64,000 nucleotides of DNA, from assembly GCA_020636955.1 (NCBI GenBank), contig JACJWY010000002.1:62001-126000 (forward strand), written 5' to 3'. Below, in pieces: positions 34,518-42,401 of the stretch. Numbering within the stretch: position 1 is the first letter of the stretch; every line of letters starts with the position of its first letter. The stretch comes from Thermoleophilales bacterium (GTDB lineage: Bacteria > Actinomycetota > Thermoleophilia > Solirubrobacterales > 70-9). The position numbers and the translations under genes were made by a program. Below the pieces are notes generated by a model. That model saw only the letters and a list, made by a program, of their open reading frames with translations. It had not been told where the DNA came from and searched no databases.

Positions 34518-36017
34518 ATGACGGCTAATGCCGGCGGGGGAGGCTCCGCCACAAGCAGGAGCGCCATCTGGACGCTCATCATCACGGGGCTGGCGCTGTT
34601 CATGACCTCCCTCGACAATCTCGTGGTCGGGGTGGCATTGCCCTCGATCCGGGCCGATCTCGGGGGCTCGATCGAGTCCCTCGAATGGACCGTGAACGCC
34701 TACACCCTGGCCTTCGCCGTCCTGCTGATCACCGGTGCAGCCCTGGGTGACCGCTTCGGGCGCCGTCGCATGTTCGCGATCGGGGTCGGGCTGTTCACCG
34801 CCGCCAGCGCGGCTTCGGCGCTGGCCCCCAGCCTCGACGCACTGGTCGCGGCCCGGGCGATTCAGGGAGCGGGCGCAGCGATCGTGGTCCCGCTCACCCT
34901 GACCCTGGTCTCCGGTGCTTTCCCGCCCGAGAAGAGGGGCGCGGCACTCGGCATCTGGGGTGGAATCAGCGGCCTGGGCGTCGCGCTCGGACCGCTTTTC
35001 GGCGGAGCCGTGGTTGAAGGCATCTCCTGGCATTGGATCTTCTGGCTGAACGTGCCGGTCGGCCTCGCCCTGATTCCGCTGGCCCTGCGCCGCCTGCCCG
35101 AATCGACCGGTCCCGACAAGGCCCTGGACCTTCCCGGACTGGGGCTGATCGGAATCGGACTCTTCGGTCTTACCTTCGGCATCATCCGGGGCGAGTCGCT
35201 GGGCTGGAGCAGCACCACTGTGCTCACCTCCCTGATTGCCGGGGTTGCCCTGATCGGAGCATTCATCGCATGGGAGCTGCGGGCCCGCGAGCCGATGCTG
35301 CCGATGCGGTTCTTCCGTTCCCGGGGCTTCAGCGCGACCAACGGACTCTCATTCGCGATGTTCTTCGGGACTTTCGGGGCGATCTTCCTGCTCAGCCAGT
35401 TCTTCCAGGTTGCGCAAGGTCTCGGCCCGCTCGATGCCGGAATCAGGACCCTGCCCTGGACCCTGATGCCGATGTTCGTGGCGCCGCTGGCCGGATTCCT
35501 CAGCGACCGGATCGGCACCAGGCCGCTGATTTTCACCGGCCTGGTTCTGCAGGCCGGCGGCCTGGCCTGGATCACCCAGATCTCCAGTCCAGCCACCGCC
35601 TTCGGTGACTTCGTGGTGCCGTTCATGATGGCTGGCACCGGTATGGCACTCGTCTTCCCGACCGCTGCGGCGACCGTTGTCGCCTCGGTCAGGGAAGAAG
35701 AAACCGGCAAGGCTTCCGGCGCCACCAACGCGATCAGGGAGATCGGCGGAGTCATGGGAGTCGCCGTACTCTCGTCGATCTTTGCCGCCAACGGCGGTTT
35801 CACCAGCCCGCAGGCCTTCACCGACGGCGTGGTCGCGGCGATGCCGGTCGCGGTGGTGGTACTGGCGGTCGGCGCGGTTCTCTCGCTTCTCATCCCGGGC
35901 AAGGACCAGGTCGAGGACGATGCCGCGAAGACCGACAGTGGGACCGGCGACCGACCGAAGGTGCGGCGACCGATCGCCCGCCCCGAGCCTCAGCTGCTGG
36001 CGGCCTCGAAGTCGTAG
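34518..36017 (+). CDS. MFS drug-efflux transporter, DHA2 (EmrB/QacA) type
   Basis: ATG 34518 has AAGGAGG at 5 bases and is preferred over ATG 34476. The 499-residue protein has about 14 hydrophobic helices. DHA2 motifs are visible: FMTSLDNLVVGVALPSI at helix 1, GAALGDRFGRRRMF (loop 2-3), and GAGAAIVVPLTLTLVSGAFPPEKRGAALGIWGGISGLGVALGPLFGG (motif C region, here split for reading around helix 5). It likely exports hydrophobic compounds using the proton gradient. Regulation by the adjacent TetR is suggested by shared dyads. Confidence 0.93.
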   Translation: MTANAGGGGSATSRSAIWTLIITGLALFMTSLDNLVVGVALPSIRADLGGSIESLEWTVNAYTLAFAVLLITGAALGDRFGRRRMFAIGVGLFTAASAASALAPSLDALVAARAIQGAGAAIVVPLTLTLVSGAFPPEKRGAALGIWGGISGLGVALGPLFGGAVVEGISWHWIFWLNVPVGLALIPLALRRLPESTGPDKALDLPGLGLIGIGLFGLTFGIIRGESLGWSSTTVLTSLIAGVALIGAFIAWELRAREPMLPMRFFRSRGFSATNGLSFAMFFGTFGAIFLLSQFFQVAQGLGPLDAGIRTLPWTLMPMFVAPLAGFLSDRIGTRPLIFTGLVLQAGGLAWITQISSPATAFGDFVVPFMMAGTGMALVFPTAAATVVASVREEETGKASGATNAIREIGGVMGVAVLSSIFAANGGFTSPQAFTDGVVAAMPVAVVVLAVGAVLSLLIPGKDQVEDDAAKTDSGTGDRPKVRRPIARPEPQLLAASKS

Positions 36018-36853
36018 AGACCGTCGCGTGCCGCCCCGAGCTCGCTGTAAAGCTCGGGGCGGCGGGCACGAAGTAGCCCTGGCAGCGAGCTGAACTGCTT
36101 CGGCTTGACCATCGAATCGTCCTGGCCACGAAGCCAGCGGGCCCGCTCAAGGTCGAGATCGGTGATCAGGAGACCCGGCTCCGCCCCCGCCGCCAACACG
36201 CCTTCTGGACCGGCGATCAGGGCGGAGCCGAATTCACCGTCGAAGAGCTGCTGGGTGAGGGCGACGAACATCTCGTTCTCCACGGCCCGGGCCCGGGCCA
36301 TCAGCTGCCAGTTGTCGGAGACCCGGTGAAAGCCGCCGCCCGCCGGCGCAAGCAGGATCTCGGCGCCGCGCAGGGCCAGGACCCGGCAGAGCTCGGGATT
36401 CCAGAGCTCGGAGCAGACTACGACCCCGAAGCTGAGCCCGTCGAGCTCGAAGATTCCCGGCACGGGCCCGGGAGCCATCGGCGCTCCGGAGAGAACCGGG
36501 TGAACGTCACCGGTGGCGGGATGGCTGCGCAGGTAGCGCCCCGCTTCCCGACCTTCCCGGTCGGTCAGCAGGCTGACGGTGACGAAGCGCCCGTCCCCGG
36601 TCGCCTCCACCCGGCCCCAGCAGGCGGCCACGCCCGCCGCGCGGCAGGCCGCGGCGATCTCCGGCCCGGCGTCATATCCGAGCCCGGCGGTGATCGGCCC
36701 GGGGTAGCTCTCGGGAAAGAGGACCAGCTCCGCCCCGCCACCCCCGGCGGCGGTGATCAGCGCGACCGCATCGGCAACCCGCGAGCTTTCCTCCGCAGCG
36801 GAGTCGATCGCAGGCTGGGCGACCGCCAGCCGGTAGGCGTCCGGGCGGCTCAC
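35990..36853 (-). CDS. Carbon-nitrogen hydrolase (nitrilase superfamily) with Lys-to-Arg change
   Basis: GTG 36853 overlaps the upstream stop by 4 bases (GTGA), giving 287 residues. The nitrilase fold shows the catalytic Glu in LVLFPESYPG and Cys in VVVCSELWNPE, but the catalytic Lys position, usually in a YRKxH motif, reads GRYLRSHP, i.e. Arg. The enzyme would cleave a C-N bond of an amide, nitrile or carbamoyl substrate; the Arg may alter or abolish activity. Coupled to a DUF1989 gene, it may act in nitrogen-compound breakdown. The 3' end overlaps the convergent MFS gene by 28 bases. Confidence 0.85.
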   Translation of the reverse strand: MSRPDAYRLAVAQPAIDSAAEESSRVADAVALITAAGGGGAELVLFPESYPGPITAGLGYDAGPEIAAACRAAGVAACWGRVEATGDGRFVTVSLLTDREGREAGRYLRSHPATGDVHPVLSGAPMAPGPVPGIFELDGLSFGVVVCSELWNPELCRVLALRGAEILLAPAGGGFHRVSDNWQLMARARAVENEMFVALTQQLFDGEFGSALIAGPEGVLAAGAEPGLLITDLDLERARWLRGQDDSMVKPKQFSSLPGLLRARRPELYSELGAARDGLYDFEAASS

Positions 36854-37437
36854 TGCTCGGCGTCCTTGACCGTCACCAGAAGACTGCCCGGCTCCCAACC
36901 GGCGATCTCAAGGTCCGGACAGGCCGAGACTGCGCAACTGACTTCCCTCAGGGCCCGGAACTCGAGGTAATCCCCCGGCTTCAGATCGACCCCCGCCAGT
37001 CCCCGGTAGGCGATGTCATCCGCCGAGTAGCCGATGAAAAACGAAAGCATCCCGGTCAGGTCCCGACGGCCGATCGAAAGGGCGGCAGAGATCAGGTCCT
37101 GGCAACCGGGTCGCCGGTCCGTATACACCTCGTCCCAGCAGCCCGGGTACATGATGTCGGCCGCTCCTTCCCCTTCCATAGCGATGAGTTCGAAGCGGGC
37201 CTCTCCGTCGACATCGAAGAGCGAATCCCCCGGTTCGGCCGCGTAAACGAGCCAGGGCCGCCCGAAGCGCTTCCATCCGAGTTTGTTCCGGGTCAGAGCC
37301 TGATCGAAGCCCGGAAAGCTGAAATCGCCGCCCTGGGCGCCATCCGGGGTTTCGATCCGGATCACGTCGCCAGGTGAGAGATCAAATTTCCGGGCGGTTC
37401 CATGAGGAACCTCGGTCGATACTTCTGCCATTGCCAT
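36850..37437 (-). CDS. DUF1989 (urea carboxylase-associated) family protein
   Basis: The protein has 195 residues. The pattern RKFDLSPGDVIRIETPDGAQGGDFSFP, LISAALS, GMLSFFIGYSADD and GDYLEFRALREVSCAVSACPD fits the DUF1989 domain found near urea amidolyase/urea carboxylase and in aminomethyltransferase-like proteins. Conserved Cys and Asp residues may bind metal. It is translationally coupled to the nitrilase-like gene, so the pair may process a small amide or guanidine-type compound; this is inference. Confidence 0.82.
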   Translation of the reverse strand: MAMAEVSTEVPHGTARKFDLSPGDVIRIETPDGAQGGDFSFPGFDQALTRNKLGWKRFGRPWLVYAAEPGDSLFDVDGEARFELIAMEGEGAADIMYPGCWDEVYTDRRPGCQDLISAALSIGRRDLTGMLSFFIGYSADDIAYRGLAGVDLKPGDYLEFRALREVSCAVSACPDLEIAGWEPGSLLVTVKDAEQ

Positions 37438-37567
37438 CGCACCCGCTTTCGGTCGGGTCGCACTCCTTAATCGAAGCGGAGCTTACGAACTCAGTGCGAC
37501 GGATCAACCGGATCATATCCGGGGTTTAACCGCAGCTCCCGCCCCGTTCAGTGGTTGTACCATCGAG

Positions 37568-37870
37568 ATGATGGCCCGCAAGGGAACATTGCGAGTTGCG
37601 TGCGCGCTGATCGCGCTGATGGCGGCTGCCGGAATGCTGAGCGGCCTCTCGGCCCTGCTGATGGTGGCGCCATTCCTACTGCTTTTCGGGCTCCTGCTGG
37701 CCGGCCTTTACCCGGGCGAGCGGATCATCGAAGTGGTCGCAGAGCTGATCGCCGCCCGGCCCCGCGCCCGGCGCCAGCTTGTTTCCGCGCTGACCGGTCG
37801 GCTCTGGTTCGGGGCCCAGGTCCTGACTCCCGGCCCTTCCGGCTCAAGGGCACCGCCCCGCTTCGCCTGA
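37568..37870 (+). CDS. Small membrane protein of unknown function
   Basis: The protein has 100 residues starting at ATG 37568 (ATG 37571 is possible). Two hydrophobic stretches (ACALIALMAAAGMLSGLSALLMVAPFLLLFGLLLAGLY region) are followed by a basic cytoplasmic tail (AARPRARRQLVSALTGR). No family recognised. It lies just before the copper cluster but has its own upstream spacing. Confidence 0.6.
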   Translation: MMARKGTLRVACALIALMAAAGMLSGLSALLMVAPFLLLFGLLLAGLYPGERIIEVVAELIAARPRARRQLVSALTGRLWFGAQVLTPGPSGSRAPPRFA

Positions 37871-37923
37871 CCTGAAAGTCCGGCCGGCCTGACCGGCACC
37901 GAAGCGAAGTGAAAGGAGCCTCA

Positions 37924-38595
37924 ATGGAGGTTCTGCGAATTCGTTCACTTACTTTCGGAAGGATCCTCGTACCGCTCCTGATCGTGGCCGCTCTCGCGGT
38001 GATCGTGACCGGATGCGGAAGCGACGATTCTTCCGGGGAGCTGAACGGCATAACCAGGGTTCCGCCCGCGAGAACGGGCAACCTGACCCTTCCCGACGAC
38101 AGTCCGCAGTCGGGAGGAAGGGAAATAGAGGTGAAGGGACAGGCCGATGGCCTGATGCTGGTCTATTTCGGCTACACGTCCTGCCCGGATGTCTGCCCGA
38201 CCACACTTGCCGACCTGCGAAATGCCCTGGCTGAACTCGATCCCGACCAGCGCCAGCGGGTGCAGGTCTCGATGGTCACGGTTGACCCGGACCGGGACAC
38301 AGGCCATGTGCTGAACGGTTACCTGGCCCATTTCTTCGGGCCGGGGCAGTACCACTCGCTGCGCACGACCGATCCGGCCCGGCTGGACCGGGCCGACCGG
38401 ATTTTCGGTGCGAGTCACAAGCTCGGCAAGCCGGACGCGGACGGTAACTACGACGTAAGCCACACGGCCCTGGTCTATGCGGTCGATCCGCAAGGGACCG
38501 TGGAAGTCGAATGGCCCTTCGGAACCGACGCGGACCTGATTGCCGAAGACCTGAAAACGCTGCTCGACAAAAACAGTCAAAACCCGGACGCATAG
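37924..38595 (+). CDS. Sco1/SenC copper chaperone lipoprotein
   Basis: ATG 37924 has AAAGGAG at 6 bases; a GTG at 37909 is less likely. The 223-residue protein has a lipobox (VTGC, Cys31), then a thioredoxin-like Sco domain with copper ligands Cys87 and Cys91 (SCPDVCP) and His180 (YDVSHTALVY). Sco proteins deliver copper to, or reduce, the CuA site of cytochrome oxidase on the outer membrane face. It opens a four-gene copper/cytochrome cluster; no oxidase genes are in the window. Confidence 0.93.
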   Translation: MEVLRIRSLTFGRILVPLLIVAALAVIVTGCGSDDSSGELNGITRVPPARTGNLTLPDDSPQSGGREIEVKGQADGLMLVYFGYTSCPDVCPTTLADLRNALAELDPDQRQRVQVSMVTVDPDRDTGHVLNGYLAHFFGPGQYHSLRTTDPARLDRADRIFGASHKLGKPDADGNYDVSHTALVYAVDPQGTVEVEWPFGTDADLIAEDLKTLLDKNSQNPDA

Positions 38596-38619
38596 GCGAT
38601 CCGGAAAGGAGATAAGCAA

Positions 38620-39180
38620 ATGAAGAAACTCGTATTGATCACCAGCCTCATACTCGCCTTGGGCATCTTCGTCGCCGCCTGCGGTTCGGATGATTCGGAC
38701 ACTGATTCCGGCGGCACCGGGGTCGAGGTCACCGATGTCTGGGCGCGGACGACCACGCCGACCCAGGACGCCGGCGCGATCTACATGACCATCAATTCGG
38801 AGGATGGCGACGCGCTGACCGGGGTCAAGGTGCCCGCCAGCGTCGCCGGGATGGCCCAGCTGCACGAAACGACGACCGGCGGCGAGCCGACCGATTCCGA
38901 AAGCGCGATGGAGTCGGATGACTCGGAAAGCATGGATTCCGGTGACAGCGGCAGCATGGGCACGGACGACTCGGACGGCGGCTCGGCCATGATGGGCATG
39001 AAAGAAGTCGAGAAGATCGACATCCCGGCCGGTGAGACCGTCACCCTGGAACCGGGAGGATTCCACATCATGCTGATGGAACTGAAGGGCCAGATCAAGG
39101 CCGGGGACACGATCCCGGTGACCCTGACCTTCGAGAAGGCCGGCACGGTCAAGGTCGATGCCACGGCTCAGGACCAGTAA
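38620..39180 (+). CDS. PCuAC copper chaperone lipoprotein with acidic Met insert
   Basis: The protein has 186 residues; GGAAAGGAG precedes ATG 38620. A lipobox (VAAC, Cys21) is followed by a PCuAC fold (VEVTDVWARTT, AGAIYMTI). Copper ligands are expected at Met78 and His82 (GMAQLHE) and His149 with Met151 (GGFHIMLM). Between them is an insert of about 40 residues rich in Asp, Ser and Met (about 89-126), absent from most members and possibly an extra copper-binding or tether segment. It works with Sco1 in CuA assembly in other bacteria. Confidence 0.9.
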   Translation: MKKLVLITSLILALGIFVAACGSDDSDTDSGGTGVEVTDVWARTTTPTQDAGAIYMTINSEDGDALTGVKVPASVAGMAQLHETTTGGEPTDSESAMESDDSESMDSGDSGSMGTDDSDGGSAMMGMKEVEKIDIPAGETVTLEPGGFHIMLMELKGQIKAGDTIPVTLTFEKAGTVKVDATAQDQ

Positions 39181-39568
39181 GGACAGCGACGACAGGGGCC
39201 CGGCCCGGCGCCGGGCCCCTGTCGTCGTTTCTGTCGTCTGCCTCGCCGTTATCGCGTCGATTGCCGGGCTGATTCTGGCCGGCGGTGGCAGCGAGGCGGA
39301 TGGCAAGACGATCGAGCTCGTGATCCCGAAAGGCACCTCTGGCCGGATCGAGGCCGGGAAGCCGGTGAAGGCGATCCCGGACCGGATCGAAGGGCAGGTC
39401 GGGGACACGCTCCTGATTGAAAACAGGGACACGGTCACCCAGTTCGTTTCGGGGTTCGCGGTTTCCCCCGGCCAGGAGGTCAGAATTCCTCTGGCCAGGC
39501 CCGGCACATATACGACGAATTGCTCGGCTCACAAGGACAAGAGCATTGAAATGGTGGTGAAATCGTGA
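39158..39568 (+). CDS. Membrane-anchored cupredoxin-like protein
   Basis: ATG 39158 overlaps the end of the PCuAC gene by 23 bases; no other start keeps the membrane helix. The 136-residue protein has an Arg-rich head, one helix (VVVSVVCLAVIASIAGLIL), then a cupredoxin domain. Cys122 and His125 (TNCSAHK) with Met132 are likely copper ligands, but the first His ligand expected after the N-x-D loop is missing (RDTVTQF), so the site may be altered. A perfect 18-base hairpin lies within its first codons. Confidence 0.78.
   Translation: MPRLRTSKDSDDRGPARRRAPVVVSVVCLAVIASIAGLILAGGGSEADGKTIELVIPKGTSGRIEAGKPVKAIPDRIEGQVGDTLLIENRDTVTQFVSGFAVSPGQEVRIPLARPGTYTTNCSAHKDKSIEMVVKS
39187..39230 (+). terminator. 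18-bp hairpin with T run inside cupredoxin 5' coding region
   Basis: Perfect 18-base arms (39187-39204 and 39210-39227) with a 5-base loop, followed by TTT, begin 7 bases after the PCuAC stop. This looks like an intrinsic terminator, yet the cupredoxin frame runs through it. It could attenuate transcription into the cupredoxin and cytochrome genes or block ribosomes. Confidence 0.65.
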
Positions 39569-39885
39569 AGAAGTTGCTGTTCCTCATCGTTGTCGCTATT
39601 GCGCTCCCCGGATGCGGCGGCAGCGACGAAGGCGGCTCCTCCGGCACCACGTCTGCCGGGGCCGAGCTCTTCAATTCGGCTGGTTGCGCCGGCTGTCACG
39701 CGCTTAGCGAAGCCGATGCCAACGGCCCGGTCGGCCCGGATCTCGACGGAATGAAGCTCGATCAGGAGCGGGTGAAGGAGCAGATCGAGAACGGTGGCGG
39801 ATCCATGCCCTCGTTCAGGGGCAGGCTGACCCCGGAGGAGATCGATCAGCTGGCCAAGTTCGTTTCCCGGGCCAGTCAGTCCTGA
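39565..39885 (+). CDS. Lipoprotein c-type cytochrome
   Basis: The protein has 106 residues, starting at GTG in a GTGA overlap with the cupredoxin stop. A lipobox (LPGC, Cys17) is followed by a Gly/Ser tether, the haem motif CAGCH (41-45) and a probable Met ligand Met81 (GGSMPSFRG). This is a small class I cytochrome c anchored on the outer membrane face, able to carry electrons between a quinol:cytochrome c reductase and an oxidase. It closes the copper cluster. Confidence 0.92.
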   Translation: MKKLLFLIVVAIALPGCGGSDEGGSSGTTSAGAELFNSAGCAGCHALSEADANGPVGPDLDGMKLDQERVKEQIENGGGSMPSFRGRLTPEEIDQLAKFVSRASQS

Positions 39886-39990
39886 ACACCGCAGGAATCC
39901 GTAGTCCGGGATTAGACAACCGGCCAGAAGCCGGAACTCTTCCGCCGGTAAAGTCCCGGCTGTGATCAAACGCTCGAGCCCAAGCCCCGG

Positions 39991-40329
39991 ATGGTCGAAA
40001 TCGTGAGGAAGTCCGTCGCGGTCGGTATTGCCGGCGTCACCGCGGTCGTGGTCGCGGCTTGGAGACAGATCCAGCGAGACAACACCCTGGCCACTGATTC
40101 CACTCCGTCGACCGCACCGGCCAGGCCCGTCGACTTGCCTTCCTTCGAGAAGGAACCAAGCCAGTCGGCCACGACCCAGACCAGGTCGCCCGAGGCCCTG
40201 TTCACTCCCTCGGTCAATGACAAGTCGACCAAGGCCGAGCTCTATGAAGTGGCGACGGAGCTGGGCATCGAGGGTCGTTCGAAGATGAACAAATCCCAAC
40301 TGATAGAGGCGATCCGGACCGCCTCCTGA
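39991..40329 (+). CDS. Small membrane-anchored protein with Rho N-like helical domain
   Basis: The protein has 112 residues from ATG 39991. An N-terminal hydrophobic stretch (VGIAGVTAVVVAAW) is followed by a disordered Pro/Ser/Thr linker and a C-terminal helical motif (STKAELYEVATELGIEGRSKMNKSQLIEAI) like the Rho termination factor N-terminal / SAP-type domain, which binds nucleic acid in other proteins. A membrane-tethered version is uncommon, and the function is unknown. No strong ribosome site was found. Confidence 0.65.
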   Translation: MVEIVRKSVAVGIAGVTAVVVAAWRQIQRDNTLATDSTPSTAPARPVDLPSFEKEPSQSATTQTRSPEALFTPSVNDKSTKAELYEVATELGIEGRSKMNKSQLIEAIRTAS

Positions 40330-40331
40330 AG

Positions 40332-40378
40332 CGGGCCGGTCGCCGAACACCGGGCCGGTCGCTCAACACCGGGCCGGT
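40332..40378. repeat. Short tandem repeat of 19-base units
   Basis: CGGGCCGGTCGC(C/T)(G/C)AACAC is repeated twice in full (40332-40350, 40351-40369) and partly once more. It starts 3 bases after the Rho N-like gene stop and precedes convergent ogt by 22 bases. It is possibly a slippage product; no gene is seen here. Confidence 0.7.
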
Positions 40379-40399
40379 TCCTGGTCGATCATCCAGTCG

Positions 40400-41020
40400 C
40401 TAGTCGTTTGTGCGCTCGCGCTCCATCGCCAGGAGCGCCTCTTTCATCGAGGTTCCGCCCAGATAGGAGCCAACCGCTCCGTCGGACCGAAGCACCCTGT
40501 GACAGGGAACGACAATCGGCAGCGGATTGGTGGCCAGGGCCGAGCCGGCGGCCCGCACGGCTCGAGGGCTACCCGCCCGCTCGGCCATCTCGGCGTAACT
40601 GGCGGTGGAACCGTAGGGGATGGCCGCCGTCTCATGGAGCACCTCGCGCCGGAAACCCCGGGTGAGTTGCCAGTCGAGAGGCAGGTCGAAGTGCTGAAGA
40701 TCGCCCCGGAAATAGCTGTCGAGTTGAACTCTCGCCTCGGCAATCACATCCCTTCCCGTGCGGGCAATTCGTGGAGATACCCGCCGGGAAAGGTCGCCCA
40801 GGACGTCCTCTTCCTGCTCGGCGTCAAGCGCAATCCTCAAGACCCCCTGCCCGCCCGACACCACCAGGAGGGTCCCGAAGGGGGTGTCGTGACGTTCGTA
40901 GGCAAGTTCGATCAACCGGTCCCCCTCGGCCCGTTCGATGAGCCGGGCGCGGAGACTTTCCCAGTCGACGCTCCCTTCGGAGCCGGGGGTAGCGGCCATT
41001 CTGGTTTCGAGGTCATTCAT
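40400..41020 (-). CDS. ogt: Methylated-DNA-protein-cysteine methyltransferase
   Basis: The protein has 206 residues. The alkyl acceptor motif PIVVPCHRVL is intact, with the helix-turn-helix core (IPYGSTASYAEMAERAGSPRAVRAAGSALATNP) and the GSYLGGTSMKEALLAME end. It removes O6-alkyl groups from guanine in a single-turnover reaction. The N-terminal region of about 45 residues is longer than in minimal Ogt proteins. It overlaps the ECF sigma factor gene upstream by 8 bases, so the two are co-expressed. Confidence 0.93.
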   Translation of the reverse strand: MNDLETRMAATPGSEGSVDWESLRARLIERAEGDRLIELAYERHDTPFGTLLVVSGGQGVLRIALDAEQEEDVLGDLSRRVSPRIARTGRDVIAEARVQLDSYFRGDLQHFDLPLDWQLTRGFRREVLHETAAIPYGSTASYAEMAERAGSPRAVRAAGSALATNPLPIVVPCHRVLRSDGAVGSYLGGTSMKEALLAMERERTND

Positions 41021-41504
41021 CTCCGATCCTTTCCCGCAGGCGTTTCAGGCCTTCGAACACGTTACGGCGAGCAGCCGCCTCCGAGATCTCCATGACGCTG
41101 CCGATCTCCCGATGGGTCAGATCGCCGCGATAGCGGAGCGTGACAGCGATCCGCTGCTTTTCCGGCAGCGCCCGCACCTCGTCCCAGACCGGGTCCTCGA
41201 GAAAGCCGACCGTCGAATCCGATGGCCAGCTGTCGACCTCGCCTTCCGGACCCGGTCGCCGCGAAGCGCGACGCTCCTCGTCGATCGCCTTGTTGCCAGC
41301 GATTGTAAAAAGCCAGGCGCGGACCGATTCGACCCGCGCACGCTCCCATGCTCCGAGAGCGGAGATCATCGTCTCCTGGAAGACATCATCGGCCCGGGAT
41401 GGTCCGACCCGCGCCACCAGCCAGGCATGTACCCGCGGACCGTGGGCCTCCAGGGCAGCTTCGAACGGTGGCGGACCATCGGTTTTGGCTCGCTTTCCTT
41501 TCAC
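41013..41504 (-). CDS. ECF-type RNA polymerase sigma factor
   Basis: GTG 41504 gives 163 residues; earlier in-frame starts would overlap the divergent HAD gene promoter. Region 2 is seen in VHAWLVARVGPSRADDVFQETMISALGAWE and the DNA-melting part AWLFTIAGNKAIDEERRASR; region 4 in LPEKQRIAVTLRYRGDLTHREIGSVMEISEAAARRNVFEGLKRLR. No anti-sigma factor is next to it; the only partner is ogt, immediately downstream. A role in alkylation-stress response is a reasonable inference. Confidence 0.9.
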   Translation of the reverse strand: MKGKRAKTDGPPPFEAALEAHGPRVHAWLVARVGPSRADDVFQETMISALGAWERARVESVRAWLFTIAGNKAIDEERRASRRPGPEGEVDSWPSDSTVGFLEDPVWDEVRALPEKQRIAVTLRYRGDLTHREIGSVMEISEAAARRNVFEGLKRLRERIGDE

Positions 41505-41570
41505 TGCCCCTGAGACGAACCGGAGACCGGTTTTGTGAGATCGATGCCGACCGGGCCCATGCCGCAACTC

Positions 41571-41576
41571 TATTCT
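41571..41576 (+). promoter_or_regulatory. -10 box of HAD phosphatase gene
   Basis: TATTCT seven bases before ATG 41583, suggesting a leaderless transcript. No clear -35 box was found. Confidence 0.45.
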
Positions 41577-41582
41577 TGGCTG

Positions 41583-42365
41583 ATGCCGCTGTCCGACTCA
41601 TATGACGGCTTCCTGATCGACCTTGACGGGGTCGTCTGGCTCGGCCACGATCCGATCGAAGGATCGGCCGAAGCCCTCACCGCCCTCGCCCGGGTGGGCA
41701 AGCCCGTCGTCTTCGTGACCAACAGCCCACGGATAACTCCGGCCGAACAGGCCCGGATCCTCCAGGAACACGGGATCGATGCATGCGAGGACCAGGTTGT
41801 GACTGCCGGTCAGACCCTGATTGAAATCACCCGTAACGAAGTTGGCGACGGCGCCAGGATCTATGCGATCGGCACTTCGGGATTCAAGGAACAGCTGAAG
41901 ACCGCCGGTTTCGAGCTTCTTTCCCCGGAACGTTGGCAGGAAGCGGCGGCGGTCCTGGTCACCGGCCACCCCCGCTTCGACTACGAGGAGCTGAAGGCGG
42001 CTTCAATGGCGGCCAGGGCGGGAGCGTTCCTGGCCACGATCGGACGCGACCCGACCATGCCGATGCCGGACGGGCTCTGGCCGGGAACCGGATCGATCGT
42101 CGCTGCGGTCGAGACCGCGTCCGGTCGCGAAGCGGTGGTTGCCGGCAAACCCGAGAGGCCGATCTTCGAGCTTGGTCTCGCTGTCCTCGGCCTGCCCGCC
42201 GATTCCCGGGTGGCGATGGTCGGGGACCGGCTCGACACCGACGTCGGCGGAGCCCAGAGGGCCGGGATTGACGGCATCCTCATGGCCGGAAACGACTCGG
42301 TCCCTCCCGGCCCTAAAATCACCCCGGACCACGAGATATCGAACCTCCTCGACCTCGTCACCTGA
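41583..42365 (+). CDS. HAD-superfamily (IIA, NagD-like) phosphatase
   Basis: ATG 41583 gives 260 residues; an earlier GTG at 41535 is possible but lies upstream of the -10 box. HAD motifs: nucleophile DLDGVVW (Asp13, Asp15), Thr/Ser motif II in VFVTNSPR, Lys motif III in VVAGKPE, and motif IV in MVGDRLDTDVGGA. The class IIA cap lies between motifs II and III, as in NagD and phosphoglycolate phosphatases. It dephosphorylates small sugar phosphates or nucleotides; the substrate is not predictable. Confidence 0.93.
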   Translation: MPLSDSYDGFLIDLDGVVWLGHDPIEGSAEALTALARVGKPVVFVTNSPRITPAEQARILQEHGIDACEDQVVTAGQTLIEITRNEVGDGARIYAIGTSGFKEQLKTAGFELLSPERWQEAAAVLVTGHPRFDYEELKAASMAARAGAFLATIGRDPTMPMPDGLWPGTGSIVAAVETASGREAVVAGKPERPIFELGLAVLGLPADSRVAMVGDRLDTDVGGAQRAGIDGILMAGNDSVPPGPKITPDHEISNLLDLVT

Positions 42366-42401
42366 GGTCACGGGTGTGGTGGCCGGTTCGCGTTCACCTG
42401 C

